Assembly (NCBI GenBank): GCA_008729055.1
Contig: SDUX01000005.1
Span: 1,434,875-1,498,874, forward strand
Source: Pyropia haitanensis
Taxonomy: Eukaryota > Rhodophyta > Bangiophyceae > Bangiales > Bangiaceae
Reading direction: 5' to 3'
DNA length: 64,000 bases
The translations under genes and the position numbers were made by a program. Positions within the stretch are counted from its first letter, which is position 1, and every line of letters begins with the position of its first letter. Shown here in pieces: positions 1 through 9,597 of this stretch. The notes beneath the pieces are model-generated. The model worked only from the letters and a program-made list of their open reading frames with translations. It was not told where the DNA came from and did no database searches.

Positions 1-696
1 CTGTTGTCCGAGACCACCTGCACGTGGGAGCAGGTGAAGGTGATCGTCGGGTACTGCCTGACCGCGGCGCTACTGCCCGGCTTGCGGTCGTCGCCGCTAT
101 TCGTCCAGTACTTGTTTCCTGATGCGCTGGGCTACGACCACCTACCCCCGTGGGAGCTGATCCTGAATGACCCGCGCTCACTGTACGTGGAGCAGACCCA
201 GTTCATCTCACCCAAAAAGCCTGTGCCGCAGAAGCACATGGCGGTGCGAGCTCGGAAGCAGTTCGGGACCGTGCACAATGAGGTAATGCTGACTGGTGGC
301 GTCTTTTTGGCGTGCCGCGGAAACAAGGAGGTCGACATCCGCTTTTCGTGTCCTTTGCGTCGTCGCGGAGAGGAGAGGGGCATGCTGCACGTGTTTGTGC
401 AAACCAAGCACACCACCACGAACCGCAAACTATCCGACGCTGATGTGGATGCCTGGTACAAGAGCGTCGCGCATTCTACAAAGAAGTGGCGCTCCGGCGG
501 AGATCAAGTGCTGTTCGTTTACTTCTCCAGCCAGCATCTGACCGATGACGGAGCTGGCGCCCTTCGCTCCACGCAGTTCTTCGAGTCCCACCCCAGACTC
601 GTGGTGGTGACCAACGGCGAGCTGTCCCGCGTGCTACCTTCCTTTCTCCTGACTCGCGTCACAACAACGGCGCAGGAGCAGGGTTGGGAGATATAG
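1..696 (+). CDS. 3' part of an unknown gene, possible Crinkler/REase-like C-terminal domain
   Basis: The frame is open from the window edge to a TAG at 694-696, so the start lies outside the window. The 231 visible residues are ordinary, mixed-composition protein, unlike the low-complexity frames around it. A segment with G-G-V-F-L-A-C, then V-D-I-R, then a strand F-V-Q-T-K-H followed by a helix starting L-S-D-A-D-V, resembles the D...(Q/E)xK layout of PD-(D/E)XK nuclease-like domains seen in the C-termini of Crinkler-type proteins. That similarity is from memory of the pattern only. No intron, signal peptide or membrane segment is visible. It could equally be a transposon-associated protein. 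That it is a real coding region is fairly sure; the function is not. Confidence 0.5.
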   Translation: MLSETTCTWEQVKVIVGYCLTAALLPGLRSSPLFVQYLFPDALGYDHLPPWELILNDPRSLYVEQTQFISPKKPVPQKHMAVRARKQFGTVHNEVMLTGGVFLACRGNKEVDIRFSCPLRRRGEERGMLHVFVQTKHTTTNRKLSDADVDAWYKSVAHSTKKWRSGGDQVLFVYFSSQHLTDDGAGALRSTQFFESHPRLVVVTNGELSRVLPSFLLTRVTTTAQEQGWEI

Positions 697-776
697 GGAA
701 TGGCCCGGCGGCTGATGAAGAAGCAAACGGCCGCGCGGCGGCTGTCATTGCGGACGTGCGCTTGGCCGACGCAGCG

Positions 777-1243
777 GCGGCGGCGGAGGCGTTGGTGGTG
801 GTGCTCACGGTGGCGCAACGGCGCCGCGCTCCCCATCGCCGCGCGTCCCCGCGCCGCAGTCTCCGTCGCCGCCGCCGTCGTCGGCGTCCGCGCTGGCCGC
901 GGCAAGTCGGGGTGGCGGCGGCGGTTGCGCCCTCCCCGGCGATGGGAGCAGCGATTGGGGGATGGGGCGCCGGGGCGGTGGAGGCGGCGGTGGCGGCGGC
1001 GGTGGTGGCGGCGGCGGTGGGGGCGGCGGTGGTGGCGGCGGCGGTGGCGGCGACGGCAACTCGCCCATCCCGACTGTGCCGGCGGTGGAGGACGAGGCGC
1101 TGGCGACGCTCGTGGGCATCGTGCGCGACCTGCCCATTTTCAGCGCGGAGGCGCGGCGCGGCTCCGCCACCTCCTCCCGGTCGCAGCCGCGGGGGTCGTT
1201 TCCCCTACCAGCAGGGATCTACCAGCCGGACGCGCTCGAGTGA
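777..1243 (+). CDS. Probable 3' exon of an unknown low-complexity protein
   Basis: One frame shows near-total G/C third positions and a sensible protein: a Pro/Ser-rich stretch, a poly-Gly run encoded by GGC/GGT/GGG repeats at about 971-1053, then a mixed tail beginning N-S-P-I-P-T-V-P and ending Y-Q-P-D-A-L-E before TGA at 1241-1243. No convincing start codon exists upstream in this frame, and a CAG acceptor-like site lies at 772-774. It may be the last exon of the truncated gene at 1-696 or of a separate gene; I found no donor that joins them cleanly. The function is unknown. Confidence 0.35.
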
Positions 1244-1599
1244 GCGGGGCGGCGGCCCAGCGGCGGCAGGGGGGGGGAGGAGGGACCCAGGCTGTGCCAA
1301 ACCAGATTGAGGGAGCGGTGGCTGCTGCGGCCGGCCGGCGCGGCACGAGGGGGCTCTTGTGCCCTGGGGGCGGCCTGCCATGACTGTTTTTCTTCGTATT
1401 TGTTTTTCCGTGCGTGCAAGAAGTGCTGTACTGGCTCCGTTCGTTCTTACTCTTTGCTATTCCATGCATGCACAACAGCCAACGGCACGTAAGAGAAAGA
1501 GAAAAGAAAGCTGCACGCAAGATACGCGATCCCCTCCCGCAGGGTGGTCGTCCGTCTGACGCTGCCACCACAACACCACCCACCAACGTGCACGCGAGC

Positions 1600-4205
1600 T
1601 CACGGACGAGCGCGCGAGTTGTGCGTGACGACGTCAAGCGCGATTGGGGCGAGCACAAAGTCCGGAACGGCCATCACCCCTGCCAGCTCCGCCGCCCGCG
1701 GCCGCAGCGCCGCGCACAGTTCGTCGACCGCGTCGGCCGGCAACAGGGCGCCCCCCCGCAGCAGCACCCCCCCGATGGCCTCCACCACCGCCAGCGCGTG
1801 GAGGGTGCCGAGCGCACCCAGCAGGGGGCCCAGTGACGCGGGCGCCGTCCCGCCCGCCCCCGTGGCCGCCGTGAGCGCGCCGAGCAGAAGCAGCTGCGTT
1901 TGCACCCGCGCGACCGCGTCGGCCGCCACCTGGTGCGCCGTGAAGGCGTCAAAGAGGGTGACGCCGGGCGCCGCTGCCGACGACGCAATCGACTGCGCCA
2001 AGCGGGGGAGGAGGACCGCCTCTGCGCGGCGCAGCGCACGCACCGCAAACGCGACGGACGCGACGGGCGGGGGGGGGTCGGGCGGGTGGTTGAGGTGGGC
2101 GAGCGCGCCGTCAAAACGGCCACCTGCCTTGGCGCCGCGGGCGTACGCGGCGAGGCACGCCTTGGCAACTTGTTGGAGGAGGACTGCGCGGCGCCAACGG
2201 TCAAAGCAGACGGCATTACAAGGGGGGTGTCACGCGTGGGACGGCAGTAGGCGAACAGCGAAAGCGCGTCAGTCGGTCGGCCTGCACGGCGACACGCCAC
2301 CAAAGGGACAAAACGGGCAGACCGCCAGGCACGCAAATGCACCCCGTGCGGCGCCGACGTCTAGTCGCATGACATGGCACAGGCCCGCCCACAGCTCCCC
2401 TGGAGCGCACCTGTATTGTCGCCCTCGAACGTTGCCGAGATGTCCTGCGCCGCCCTGCGCAGGGAGCAGAGGAAAGCACGTCACGACAGGTCCGAGAAAC
2501 CAAACACAGCCGCGTCCAAAGGGAGGCACCGCACGTCCGCCGGTCGGCGGGCGTCAGCGAAACGCTGACGCACAGCGGGCCAGTGAAAGAAAAAAGGGGC
2601 AGCCAGGGGGGATGCGCCCACGGACGGCAGCCGCCAAAGCACAGCACACGCGGCTGGCCGTCCAGTAGCAGCGTGCGCTCCGCGCATGGCGCTGTCAACG
2701 CCCACACGCAAGCATACCGTGACACGCCTATCCTTCTCACGCTTGAACCCCTGCCCGCCGCACGCCTCACGCGCCACTTGCATCGTCTCCAACCCGTGCC
2801 ACGTCATGACGGCCTGGGGCAGCGGCAGCGGCAGCACACCAAAGGCCGAAAAACAGCGCAAGCACAACAGAGGGCGACCAGGGCGACAATGGTCAGCAGC
2901 CGCTCGCAGCGTGCGCGGAACCAGGATGACAGGCGCACATGCGCGTCCAGGTCAGCACGCGCCCGACCCTTCCCCCCCGCCCCGTCATTGAGCAGCCCTC
3001 CATCCCCTCCCACGCCCCGCCCCCGCAGCCACCACCTACCCTGTACGCACACGACGCAACAGGGCAGTCCTTGGCGCCCAGGCTGCGGCTCCAGCCCGCC
3101 TTAAGCTTGTTGAGCGCCACCTGGTGCACCACCGTTATCGCCAGCCGCTGCAGCTGCCGGCGGCGGTGCATCGGGTAGTCAAGCAGCAGCGTCTCTGCGG
3201 CGCCCGGCGCGCCCGCAAACGCCCGCCGCCGCACGCCGTACCGCACCGCGATGGCGAGCGCCACACGCGCCTGCCCCACCGCCACGGCGGCAATGCCGAC
3301 GCGCCCGCCCGACAGCGCGCCCATCATCACCCCAAAAAGCGCGTCGGGGGAGGGCGCGTCGCGGGTGTACGCGCCGGCCGCGTCGACGCGCGCGTACCGG
3401 CCGAGCAGCTGAGCGCGCGACACGGGCACGTGGCTAAACCATATGCGGCCATTGTCTAGTAGCAACAGTCGGCCAGCAGCACGCCCGCCACGGGCGCCAC
3501 ATCGTCCTCCCGGACGCGCACAACAAACGCGTGCACGCCCCGGCTGGCCCCGTCCCCCGGCATGTACAGCTGCGCAAACACCACTGCCCAGCGGGCCGTG
3601 GTCGCGGCGCCCCCAATCCAGTACTTTTGAGCGGCGTCGCCTGACGTGTGCAGCACAAACCCGCGCGCGGCAGCGTCGTAGCGCGCCTCCGTCTCTCCGT
3701 CTCCACCCCCCGCGCGTTGGAGCCGTGGCCCAGCTTCGTCAGCGCAAAGCACCCGCGCATGGTCAGGGCCTCCACGCGAGGCAGCCACGCCGCCGCCTGC
3801 GCGGGCGTGCCCAGCGCGACGATGCTGCCCCCAAACAGCCAGTAGTGGGCGGACATCCCAATGCACAGGCTTTAGTCCAGCAGGGCCACTGTCTCCTGCA
3901 CGGCGTCCAGCTTGGCCCGCCCCGCCCGCGCATCCGCCGCCGCCACGGTATCGACGGGAGCCCGGCGGCGCGCAGCTCCACCCACCGCCGCGCCGTGCTG
4001 TCGCGCTTTACCTCCTTGCTCTCCCCCGCATGCAGGCGGAAGGTCGGCGCGCCCGTCGGGATGAGCCCGGTCGCCGCCACGCAGCCCCGCCCGGCGGCGC
4101 CGCAGCCCTTTTGCCTGCCGTGCGTCTGCCGCGCACGCCCCGGCCGCGCAGGCCCGCCCCTTCCCCCCCACCCCCACGCCCGCCCCCCAGTACAGTACGG
4201 CCTCA
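1600..4205 (-). pseudogene. Acyl-CoA oxidase (ACX) pseudogene
   Basis: Reading leftwards from about 4205, ACX family signatures appear in order: L-F-G-G-S-I-V-A-L-G-T-P and G-C-F-A-L-T-K-L-G-H-G-S-N (FAD/acyl-CoA binding, 3720-3850), Q-K-Y-W-I-G-G-A (3600-3630), D-N-G-R-I-W-F-S-H (3440), G-G-R-V-G-I-A (3290), L-L-D-Y-P-M-H (3180), C-G-G-Q-G-F (2780), V-L-L-Q-Q-V-A-K-A (2184) and a C-terminal helical region ending at 1600. The enzyme catalyses the first step of peroxisomal beta-oxidation. The frame is broken by a TAA at 3872-3874, an 8-bp duplication-like frameshift near 3700, a frameshift with missing residues near 3465, and probably one near 3950. GTAGGT at 3040s and CAG at 2185 look like real intron borders. 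The 3' end is not a canonical PTS1 (ends S-R-A-R-P). The 5' end is unclear because a MITE sits there. Confidence 0.72.
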
Positions 4206-4388
4206 AAGAACGCCGTACTCGAAGAACGTCCGCGGACGTTCTTCGAGTTCAATTATTCGGAAGTAGCCCACGCACAACCCCCCTCAGCACCGTCTGAGAA
4301 GCGATCTGCTCGCAAATTTATTCTGTATCGTGGTTTAGGGGTATGCTACCTTCTCGGTTCAATTGCGGCGTTCTTTGAGGCCGTACTG
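4193..4388. mobile_element. 196-bp MITE, TA target site (Tc1/mariner-like)
   Basis: The ends are perfect 23-bp inverted repeats, 4193-4215 and 4366-4388, beginning CAGTACGGCCTCAAAGAACG. Each is flanked by TA (4191-4192 and 4389-4390), the target duplication of Tc1/mariner-type transposons. Homology between the arms resumes further in (left from 4250, right ending about 4365), so the original inverted repeat was longer, near 45 bp; the left arm is interrupted by the 34 bp at 4216-4249. There is no coding capacity. It lies at the 5' end of the ACX pseudogene, and a spurious ATG for that frame is inside it. Confidence 0.88.
4217..4248. repeat. Perfect 32-bp palindrome within the MITE
   Basis: The 16 bases ACTCGAAGAACGTCCG at 4217-4232 are followed directly by their exact reverse complement. 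The half-site resembles the tip of the MITE's own inverted repeat (CTCAAAGAACGCCG versus CTCGAAGAACGTCCG), so the palindrome looks like two diverged, inverted copies of the terminal motif inserted into the left arm. It could form a cruciform. Confidence 0.9.
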
Positions 4389-4390
4389 TA

Positions 4391-5085
4391 CAAGCCGCCG
4401 CACCCACACGGCAGCCGCGCCCGCGCCTGCCACTCCCCAACCCCTGCGAGCGGCCGCTTCCGACACCCCCCCCCGCGCGCGTGGCCCGCCGATGCCCCCG
4501 TTGGTCGCCGCCGGCGGTGCCCGCCAGCCCCGCGGCAGCGACCGCCCCCGCTGTGGGTCTTAAGCCATAAACAAAAACAAAGGCCGTTTTTCTTGCTTTT
4601 CCTTGTCGACTCGAAGGCCGTCGAGTTGCGGCGACCTGTTTTTTCTGCAGAAAAATCTGTGGAGGTCGCAAGGTCTGCTTGAGACTTCCGAATGTGTCCT
4701 TGCGAAGAACATTTCCGCACTCCGTGAGGGCTAGGGAAATCGCTGGAAGTAAAATACATATGCAGGGGACGCGCAGACGGCGATTTCCGGCTGGCGTCGG
4801 GTGTGCATTAATTGATGCAAAATCGTGCATCACTTGATGCAATCGTCCAGTAGAATAGACACTAGTACACGCCGTTCTCGAGATACGCGTCCGCGAATAT
4901 TTGTACTGGGCCCTTTTCAGACCATTTCAGCCCAATCTGGGGTGCTGTGTGGTACCAACCACGAGTATCCCGCAGTATACCCCAGTAACAGTGGTACGTT
5001 TTCGCGACGATTGGTTTCGGAAACTGCAATTGCACCGTATTCGCGTAATGCTGGTCTGGTTCGGGTGTAACGACGCAACCCTGGC
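4391..5085. other. AT-richer intergenic spacer between MITE and Harbinger element
   Basis: No gene is supported. The base composition drops well below that of its neighbours. It holds a short tandem repeat, GTGCATTAATTGATGCAAAA (4803-4824) followed by GTGCATCACTTGATGCAATC (4825-4844), each copy containing a small TTGATGCAA core, and a GTCGACTCGAAGGCCGTCGA hairpin-like segment near 4603-4625. Confidence 0.5.
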
Positions 5086-5155
5086 TGAGGCCCGTTCGCA
5101 GTTCCGCTTAGTATAAACATAACGTCGCTCTGATTGGTCGACGGCGTTATACGGA

Positions 5156-5210
5156 CGGTATAACGTTATGACATACGCGAACGGCTCGCGTATGTCATAA
5201 CGTTATACCG
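5156..5210. repeat. Perfect 25-bp inverted repeat, 5-base loop
   Basis: The arm 5156-5180 starts CGGTATAACGTTATGACATA, and 5186-5210 is its exact reverse complement, separated by ACGGC. It lies 67 bp inside the left transposon end. The CGGTATAAC/GTTATACCG core recurs at 5147 and, near the right end, at 8689-8709, which suggests a transposase or accessory-protein binding site. Confidence 0.93.
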
Positions 5211-5423
5211 ACCCCCGCAGCCGCTGGAATTCCAATCGAACGAAGCAGCAATTACGGCAGTGCTCGTGGATTTGCAACGGTCGTGACGGGATGTGCCACT
5301 ACACGAGACCGACATGGCCCGCCGCGACAGCACTGTCGCTGCACGGCCCTCGTCCGAACAACCACGTTCCAGGCAACCACCCATCCCATCCACTCTTTGC
5401 TCCGCCCTCCGATCCGATCCGGC

Positions 5424-6936
5424 ATGGCGTCTCGCGTGACTGTGAAGCAGTTGAAGGAGGAGCTGAAGCGCCGAGGGCTGCCGATTTACGGCAGCAAGAG
5501 CGATCTGCTGGAGCGCTGTCGCGTTCACGGGGTCTCGTGCGTGGGACCTGGTGAATCTGCTGTCGGGCCGGTCGCCATGCGCCACCAGGGGGACCGCGTC
5601 GGCGCCCCGTCCAGCCCTGCAGTTGCTGCCGTCGCGCAGAGAGGCGACTGTGTGGCGGGAGCAGACGACGCGGACTGTGAGGAGGCTGCCGGGCAGGCAG
5701 CAGATACCCGCACTGCGTCGCATGCTACAATGGAGCCACCTGCTGGGCCGGCAGCGGGAACACCACGGGCTGTGACAGCCGCCGGAGATTCGCCTGCTGC
5801 ACCGGAGGAACGGCCCGATTCCGCTGTTGTGGGCGGATGGAGGACTCGCGCCCCACCCTTCTCGAAGCACGAAAAGGCGCGGTTGGCTCACGTCTTGTGC
5901 ACTGGCGAAGTGGCGGCCGGCGTGGTGGTCTCGCGAGGACCAATGTCTCGCCGACAGCAGGACGCCCGTGCCCGCCGGGACTCGGTTTGGGTTGTCGTTG
6001 TAGCCGAGATGTTCAACGGCACGGACCGATTCTCTATCCCTGCCGATTGTGCCGATGGGGGCCTGGACCCGAACGTTCACCCACATGTGCGCACAGGACT
6101 TTTTCTCAAGGCCAAATGGTCTGAGGTAGGTGAGCCATTGCGCTTCCTTTTCGCTTGCTCTCTGCGCACCATCTTCTGTACGCGCCACTTGTTGACGATG
6201 CGCATGTTGGGGGCGCTCGACAACCAATATTAACTCAGATGCCCGCTTTTTTCGGTGGCCGCTCATTCTCATGCCGCAGCTCGGTTCCATGTTTTGGCGA
6301 ACGTACAAGCGATACTCCTGCTCCGGACAGAACAACCCTGCCCTTTGCGGTAGCTTTTCGCAGGGAGATACACTCGTCGACTACCTATTTGCGCTGTTCA
6401 AGAACCACAACCTCGTCATGGAGCTGGTCAACCCAGAAATCGGGGCAGCCGGAGTGGAGGGGGATGAAGCCCTCGAGACTGGGGCGGGCACTCGCGACAT
6501 GACAACCACAAGGGGCAAGCGCAAGCGCGACGCAGCCGACTCGGCATTTCAGTCCCTTGTGGACAGCTCAGCCAGCATGGCTGCCTCTGCAGCCAAGCAC
6601 TCCAGGTGCGCGGAAATGGTGTCCCTCTCTGGTACCCTCAAGAATCTGCGCGACTGTGGGGCGGACCCGGAGCTGATCAGGCTGGTGGAAGGGCAGTTGG
6701 AGGACATCATTCGGGGGAAGAGGACCGACGACGAAAGTGTCCACGTCGGCGCGCGTACCGGAGGGGGCGATCTGAGGCAGCCCCCCATTTTTCTGGGGTC
6801 TGATAGAGTGTCGAGGGGGGGGTCTGAGTCGCGTGATGAGAGCGAGGGCGGTGGAGGGAGTCCGAGCGCGACTGGCAGCGGGCGAGAGAGTGGGGCTGCC
6901 GATGATCGTGCTGGCAGTCTTGAACGAAATGAATGA
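5424..6936 (+). CDS. Harbinger accessory protein with N-terminal SAP domain
   Basis: Two exons, 5424-6129 and 6239-6936, joined by a 109-bp intron with donor GTGAGC (6130) and acceptor ACTCAG; the junction gives a 467-residue protein. Residues about 3-35 (V-T-V-K-Q-L-K-E-E-L-K-R-R-G then L-L-E-R-C) are a SAP motif, a DNA-binding helix-extended-helix. After a disordered linker, residues about 175-290 span the intron and contain regularly spaced Trp/Phe (W-V-V-V, K-A-K-W, F-F-R-W, M-F-W-R-T-Y-K-R-Y), resembling the Myb/trihelix-like second protein of PIF elements; the assignment is inference. The C-terminal third is charged with a K-R-K-R-D basic patch. In this superfamily the second protein usually binds DNA and helps the transposase enter the nucleus. 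The start ATG follows a CT-rich leader. Confidence 0.8.
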
Positions 6937-7311
6937 GTGGTGCTGTGCGCACCACTGGACCATCGCTCTTGCAGTCACGTGAGTTCCAGTGGCCATCTGC
7001 ATAGGCTTATGCCAACCGTCATCGGATGGCACCCCTCTCGCGGTGCACCAGGCAACGCTGCCAGCACGGGTCGGGTCGAGGGTATGCCGCACCTCGGCGG
7101 CGGGAGTGACTGAGTCCTCGTTTGGCGGGAAGCCACAGCCATTGCTCCGACAGGCCCATTGCACGGGCTGCCTCCAGCGCTCGCCATGGCGACAGCGTCG
7201 GCGATGGCGGCGCGAGAGCTACCGAGTGGGCGCGGTCCCAGGGGCACGTGTGACGGTGTTCACTCGCGAGGGTGCGGCAAAGACAACCTGTGTGTACCAT
7301 AACAACAAAGC

Positions 7312-8496
7312 TCAATACATCGGTGCGACTTTCGGCCGCAAGATGCCGCGCTCCTCCACCCACCGAGTCATCCGCACCCTCAGGTCAGACCGCTCACAGT
7401 CGCGGCGGCGCCCACGCTGGCACACACTGACACTCTCATTCCTCTCAAATGACACACAACCCCCAGCACGGTCATCCCCATAGGGGCCGACGGGAGCAGC
7501 CGCCGCACTCGAGTGCGACAGACAAAAATTGTGGAGGCGAAAGCAAGCACGGATGAGGCTAGGACGCTTCTGAAACGGCACCCGCAGCGGGCGCCAGAAG
7601 ACCCCCCACCTCCAAAGCAGCATTCCGAATGCCTGCTCGATGTGGATGCGAAGGGATGACAGGTAAAAGTTGTAGGCGTCCCGCCACTTGTCGCCTCTCC
7701 CACAGCCAGGCCAAGGGACCGCCAGGACCTCGCTGGCGGCATACGCCTCGTCTGCTGCGATACAGTGTCCGTCTCGCGTCAGCGAGCGCGTGAGGGCACT
7801 GTCGCGATCCAGCAGCGTTCTCCCCAGGGTCGTGCCAGAGAAGGCAGTGGAGTCGTGGGTCGCTCCTGGACTGGTGCACGCCATCCACCGAAACTTGTAC
7901 TCAGAATCACAGATGGCCTGCGTGTTGAGAGCGTAGAATCCCTTCCGGGAGTAGTAGTCAGCGACACACGCCACGTCTGTAGGCAATGGCTGCTCTTGCT
8001 TGACCGCAATCCCGTCAAGCGCCCCGCACACGTTCCCGAACGGCGAATTGCGGCGGCGTTGGAAGCCCGCGGCGTACCCCAATCTCCGCGCCGGGTTGTC
8101 GAGCTGGTAGTCCAGGTCTAGAGAGGGAGAGGAGTTTACTGCGTCTATCACGTCCCACAGGGAGCGATACACAGTAGCGCAGTGCACGCCCAGGGCAGCA
8201 CAGATGTCTATGTAGCTCCCGCCGCCCAGATACCGGAGGGCAATCGCCACGCGCACCTCAGGATGCACGCCTCGACGAGGAAGGCGCGGCTTCAATAGGT
8301 CCGACAGCTCGTGGAAAGCGTTGGCGGGCATGCGCATGGCGCGATCGAAGTGGCCGCCGTACGCTACCTGGACGTCGTGGAAGGACACCCGGGGGAGGTG
8401 GTGCGAGGACGGGAGCACGACACCTCTGCGGGCGTACACGGCACCGGCAACCATGGCAGAGAACTGGCCACTTCGTAGCGTCGCGGAGATGTCCAT
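7312..8496 (-). CDS. PIF/Harbinger transposase (DDE_Tnp_4, HARBI1-like)
   Basis: An uninterrupted 394-residue protein. A helix-turn-helix-like stretch (V-R-V-A-I-A-L-R-Y-L-G-G-G-S-Y, about 80-110) precedes the nuclease core. The catalytic residues are visible: Asp in G-A-L-D-G-I, Asp in T-H-D-S-T-A-F, a D-E-A-Y-A-A-S block typical of the family, and Glu in H-I-E-Q-A-F-G-M-L followed by W-R-W-G-V-F-W-R. It cuts and pastes the element at 5089-8736. It is convergent with the SAP-domain gene, with 375 bp between stops. No key residue is missing, so it may be active. The start at 8496 is the first Met after a short upstream leader within the element. Confidence 0.93.
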   Translation of the reverse strand: MDISATLRSGQFSAMVAGAVYARRGVVLPSSHHLPRVSFHDVQVAYGGHFDRAMRMPANAFHELSDLLKPRLPRRGVHPEVRVAIALRYLGGGSYIDICAALGVHCATVYRSLWDVIDAVNSSPSLDLDYQLDNPARRLGYAAGFQRRRNSPFGNVCGALDGIAVKQEQPLPTDVACVADYYSRKGFYALNTQAICDSEYKFRWMACTSPGATHDSTAFSGTTLGRTLLDRDSALTRSLTRDGHCIAADEAYAASEVLAVPWPGCGRGDKWRDAYNFYLSSLRIHIEQAFGMLLWRWGVFWRPLRVPFQKRPSLIRACFRLHNFCLSHSSAAAAPVGPYGDDRAGGCVSFERNESVSVCQRGRRRDCERSDLRVRMTRWVEERGILRPKVAPMY

Positions 8497-9010
8497 GGCG
8501 GACGGCGGGTGTCAGGCTGCGGCAGCGGAGCGAGGGGGTGTGACCGGCACGCCGCCGCACTGGCCTCCACTGGTGATGCGCTGAGGACGGTGCGTGCCGG
8601 TGCCGGCTTTAACCAAAGTGACCTGTCAAATATGTAATTGAAATAAGACGTTATGCCAAGCTCTCAACGTTCTTTCGCATCCCAGCAAGTGTTATACCGT
8701 CGTTATACCAAGCCCGCCGGGAACTGCGAACGGGCCTGAAGGTCGTGCAGCCTCAGTTCTGGTAAGAAAATTTTGCTGCCACGCTACCGTTAAATTATCG
8801 AGATCTCTTGCCAGATCCTTCCTGTACAAGCTCTCTACTCGTAGACTCCACTGCGCGGGGAACCGGGCTCGTCACCTTGTCGCTCCGACGCTGCGGACTC
8901 GTTCACACCCGCGCCGCTCGGACCATACCGTCAACGTCCGTACCGCGGTGGCTCCTTACCCCCCCCCCCCCCGCTGCGCCCTGCCATCCCGCCTCTCCCG
9001 CCTCTCTCTC

Positions 9011-9597
9011 ATGGAGGAGCTGCCGCCCCCCTACACCCCCCCCGCACCCCGTAAGCTCTTTGTCGGCAACCTCCCCCCCGCCGTCACCGCCGCCGACCTC
9101 ACCGCCGCGTTTGCCACGTTTGGGGAGCTCGACGCGGTGCGGGTGCCCCCCCCGCCCCCCCCCCCACACCCGCCCGTCACAATCGCGACCGTCTCGGCGC
9201 GCCACGGGTTTGTGACGTTTGCCGCCGCGGCGGACGCGGCGGCCGCGCGGGCCAACATGCACGACGCGACGCTGCGCGGCGGCCGCCTGCGGGTCACGTG
9301 GGCGCGCGGGCGCGTGCGGGCGGCGGCGGTGGCCGCGGATGGCGACGGGGGGGGGGAGGAAGAGGAGGAGGAGGAGGGGGAGGGGGAGGGGGGGGAGAGC
9401 GGTGACAGTGGGGACAGCGCGGACGATGGGGGGGGCGTGGCCGCTGGGGGGGGGAGGGGGGGGGGGAGGAGGGGGGGGACGACGCCTGGCAGGCCGTCGC
9501 TGCCGAGGCGACGCGGGCGGCGGCAGAGGACGCGGCGGCGGCGGCGGCCGACGCCGCCGCCGACCCGCCGCCGGCCGACGTGTCGGTGGCGCTGTGA
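9011..9597 (+). CDS. Small RRM RNA-binding protein
   Basis: ATG at 9011 follows a CT-rich leader. Residues about 13-100 are one RNA-recognition motif: RNP2 K-L-F-V-G-N-L-P, RNP1-like H-G-F-V-T-F-A-A, and the last strand G-G-R-L-R-V-T-W. An acidic E/G/S/D tail follows. The starting frame stays open far downstream as meaningless low-complexity sequence, while the next frame encodes a natural-looking tail (D-D-A-W-Q-A-V, then Ala-rich, ending V-S-V-A-L and TGA at 9595-9597). The switch lies in G runs between about 9350 and 9478, so I infer one miscounted G run; the product would be about 195 residues. The RNA target cannot be told. Confidence 0.75.

Larger units (their letters stand above)
5089..8736. 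mobile_element. Complete PIF/Harbinger DNA transposon
   Basis: The element is 3,648 bp long. The perfect 17-bp terminal inverted repeat GGCCCGTTCGCAGTTCC occupies 5089-5105 and its complement 8720-8736. Both ends are flanked by TGA (5086-5088, 8737-8739), a 3-bp duplication of the T-N-A type used by PIF/Harbinger elements. Similarity continues inward imperfectly (gcttagtataa against gcttggtataa). Subterminal CGGTATAAC/GTTATACCG motifs occur at both ends. It encodes two convergent genes: a SAP-domain accessory protein on + (5424-6936) and a DDE transposase on - (7312-8496), both uninterrupted. Intact genes, perfect ends and a perfect target duplication suggest recent insertion. Confidence 0.93.
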
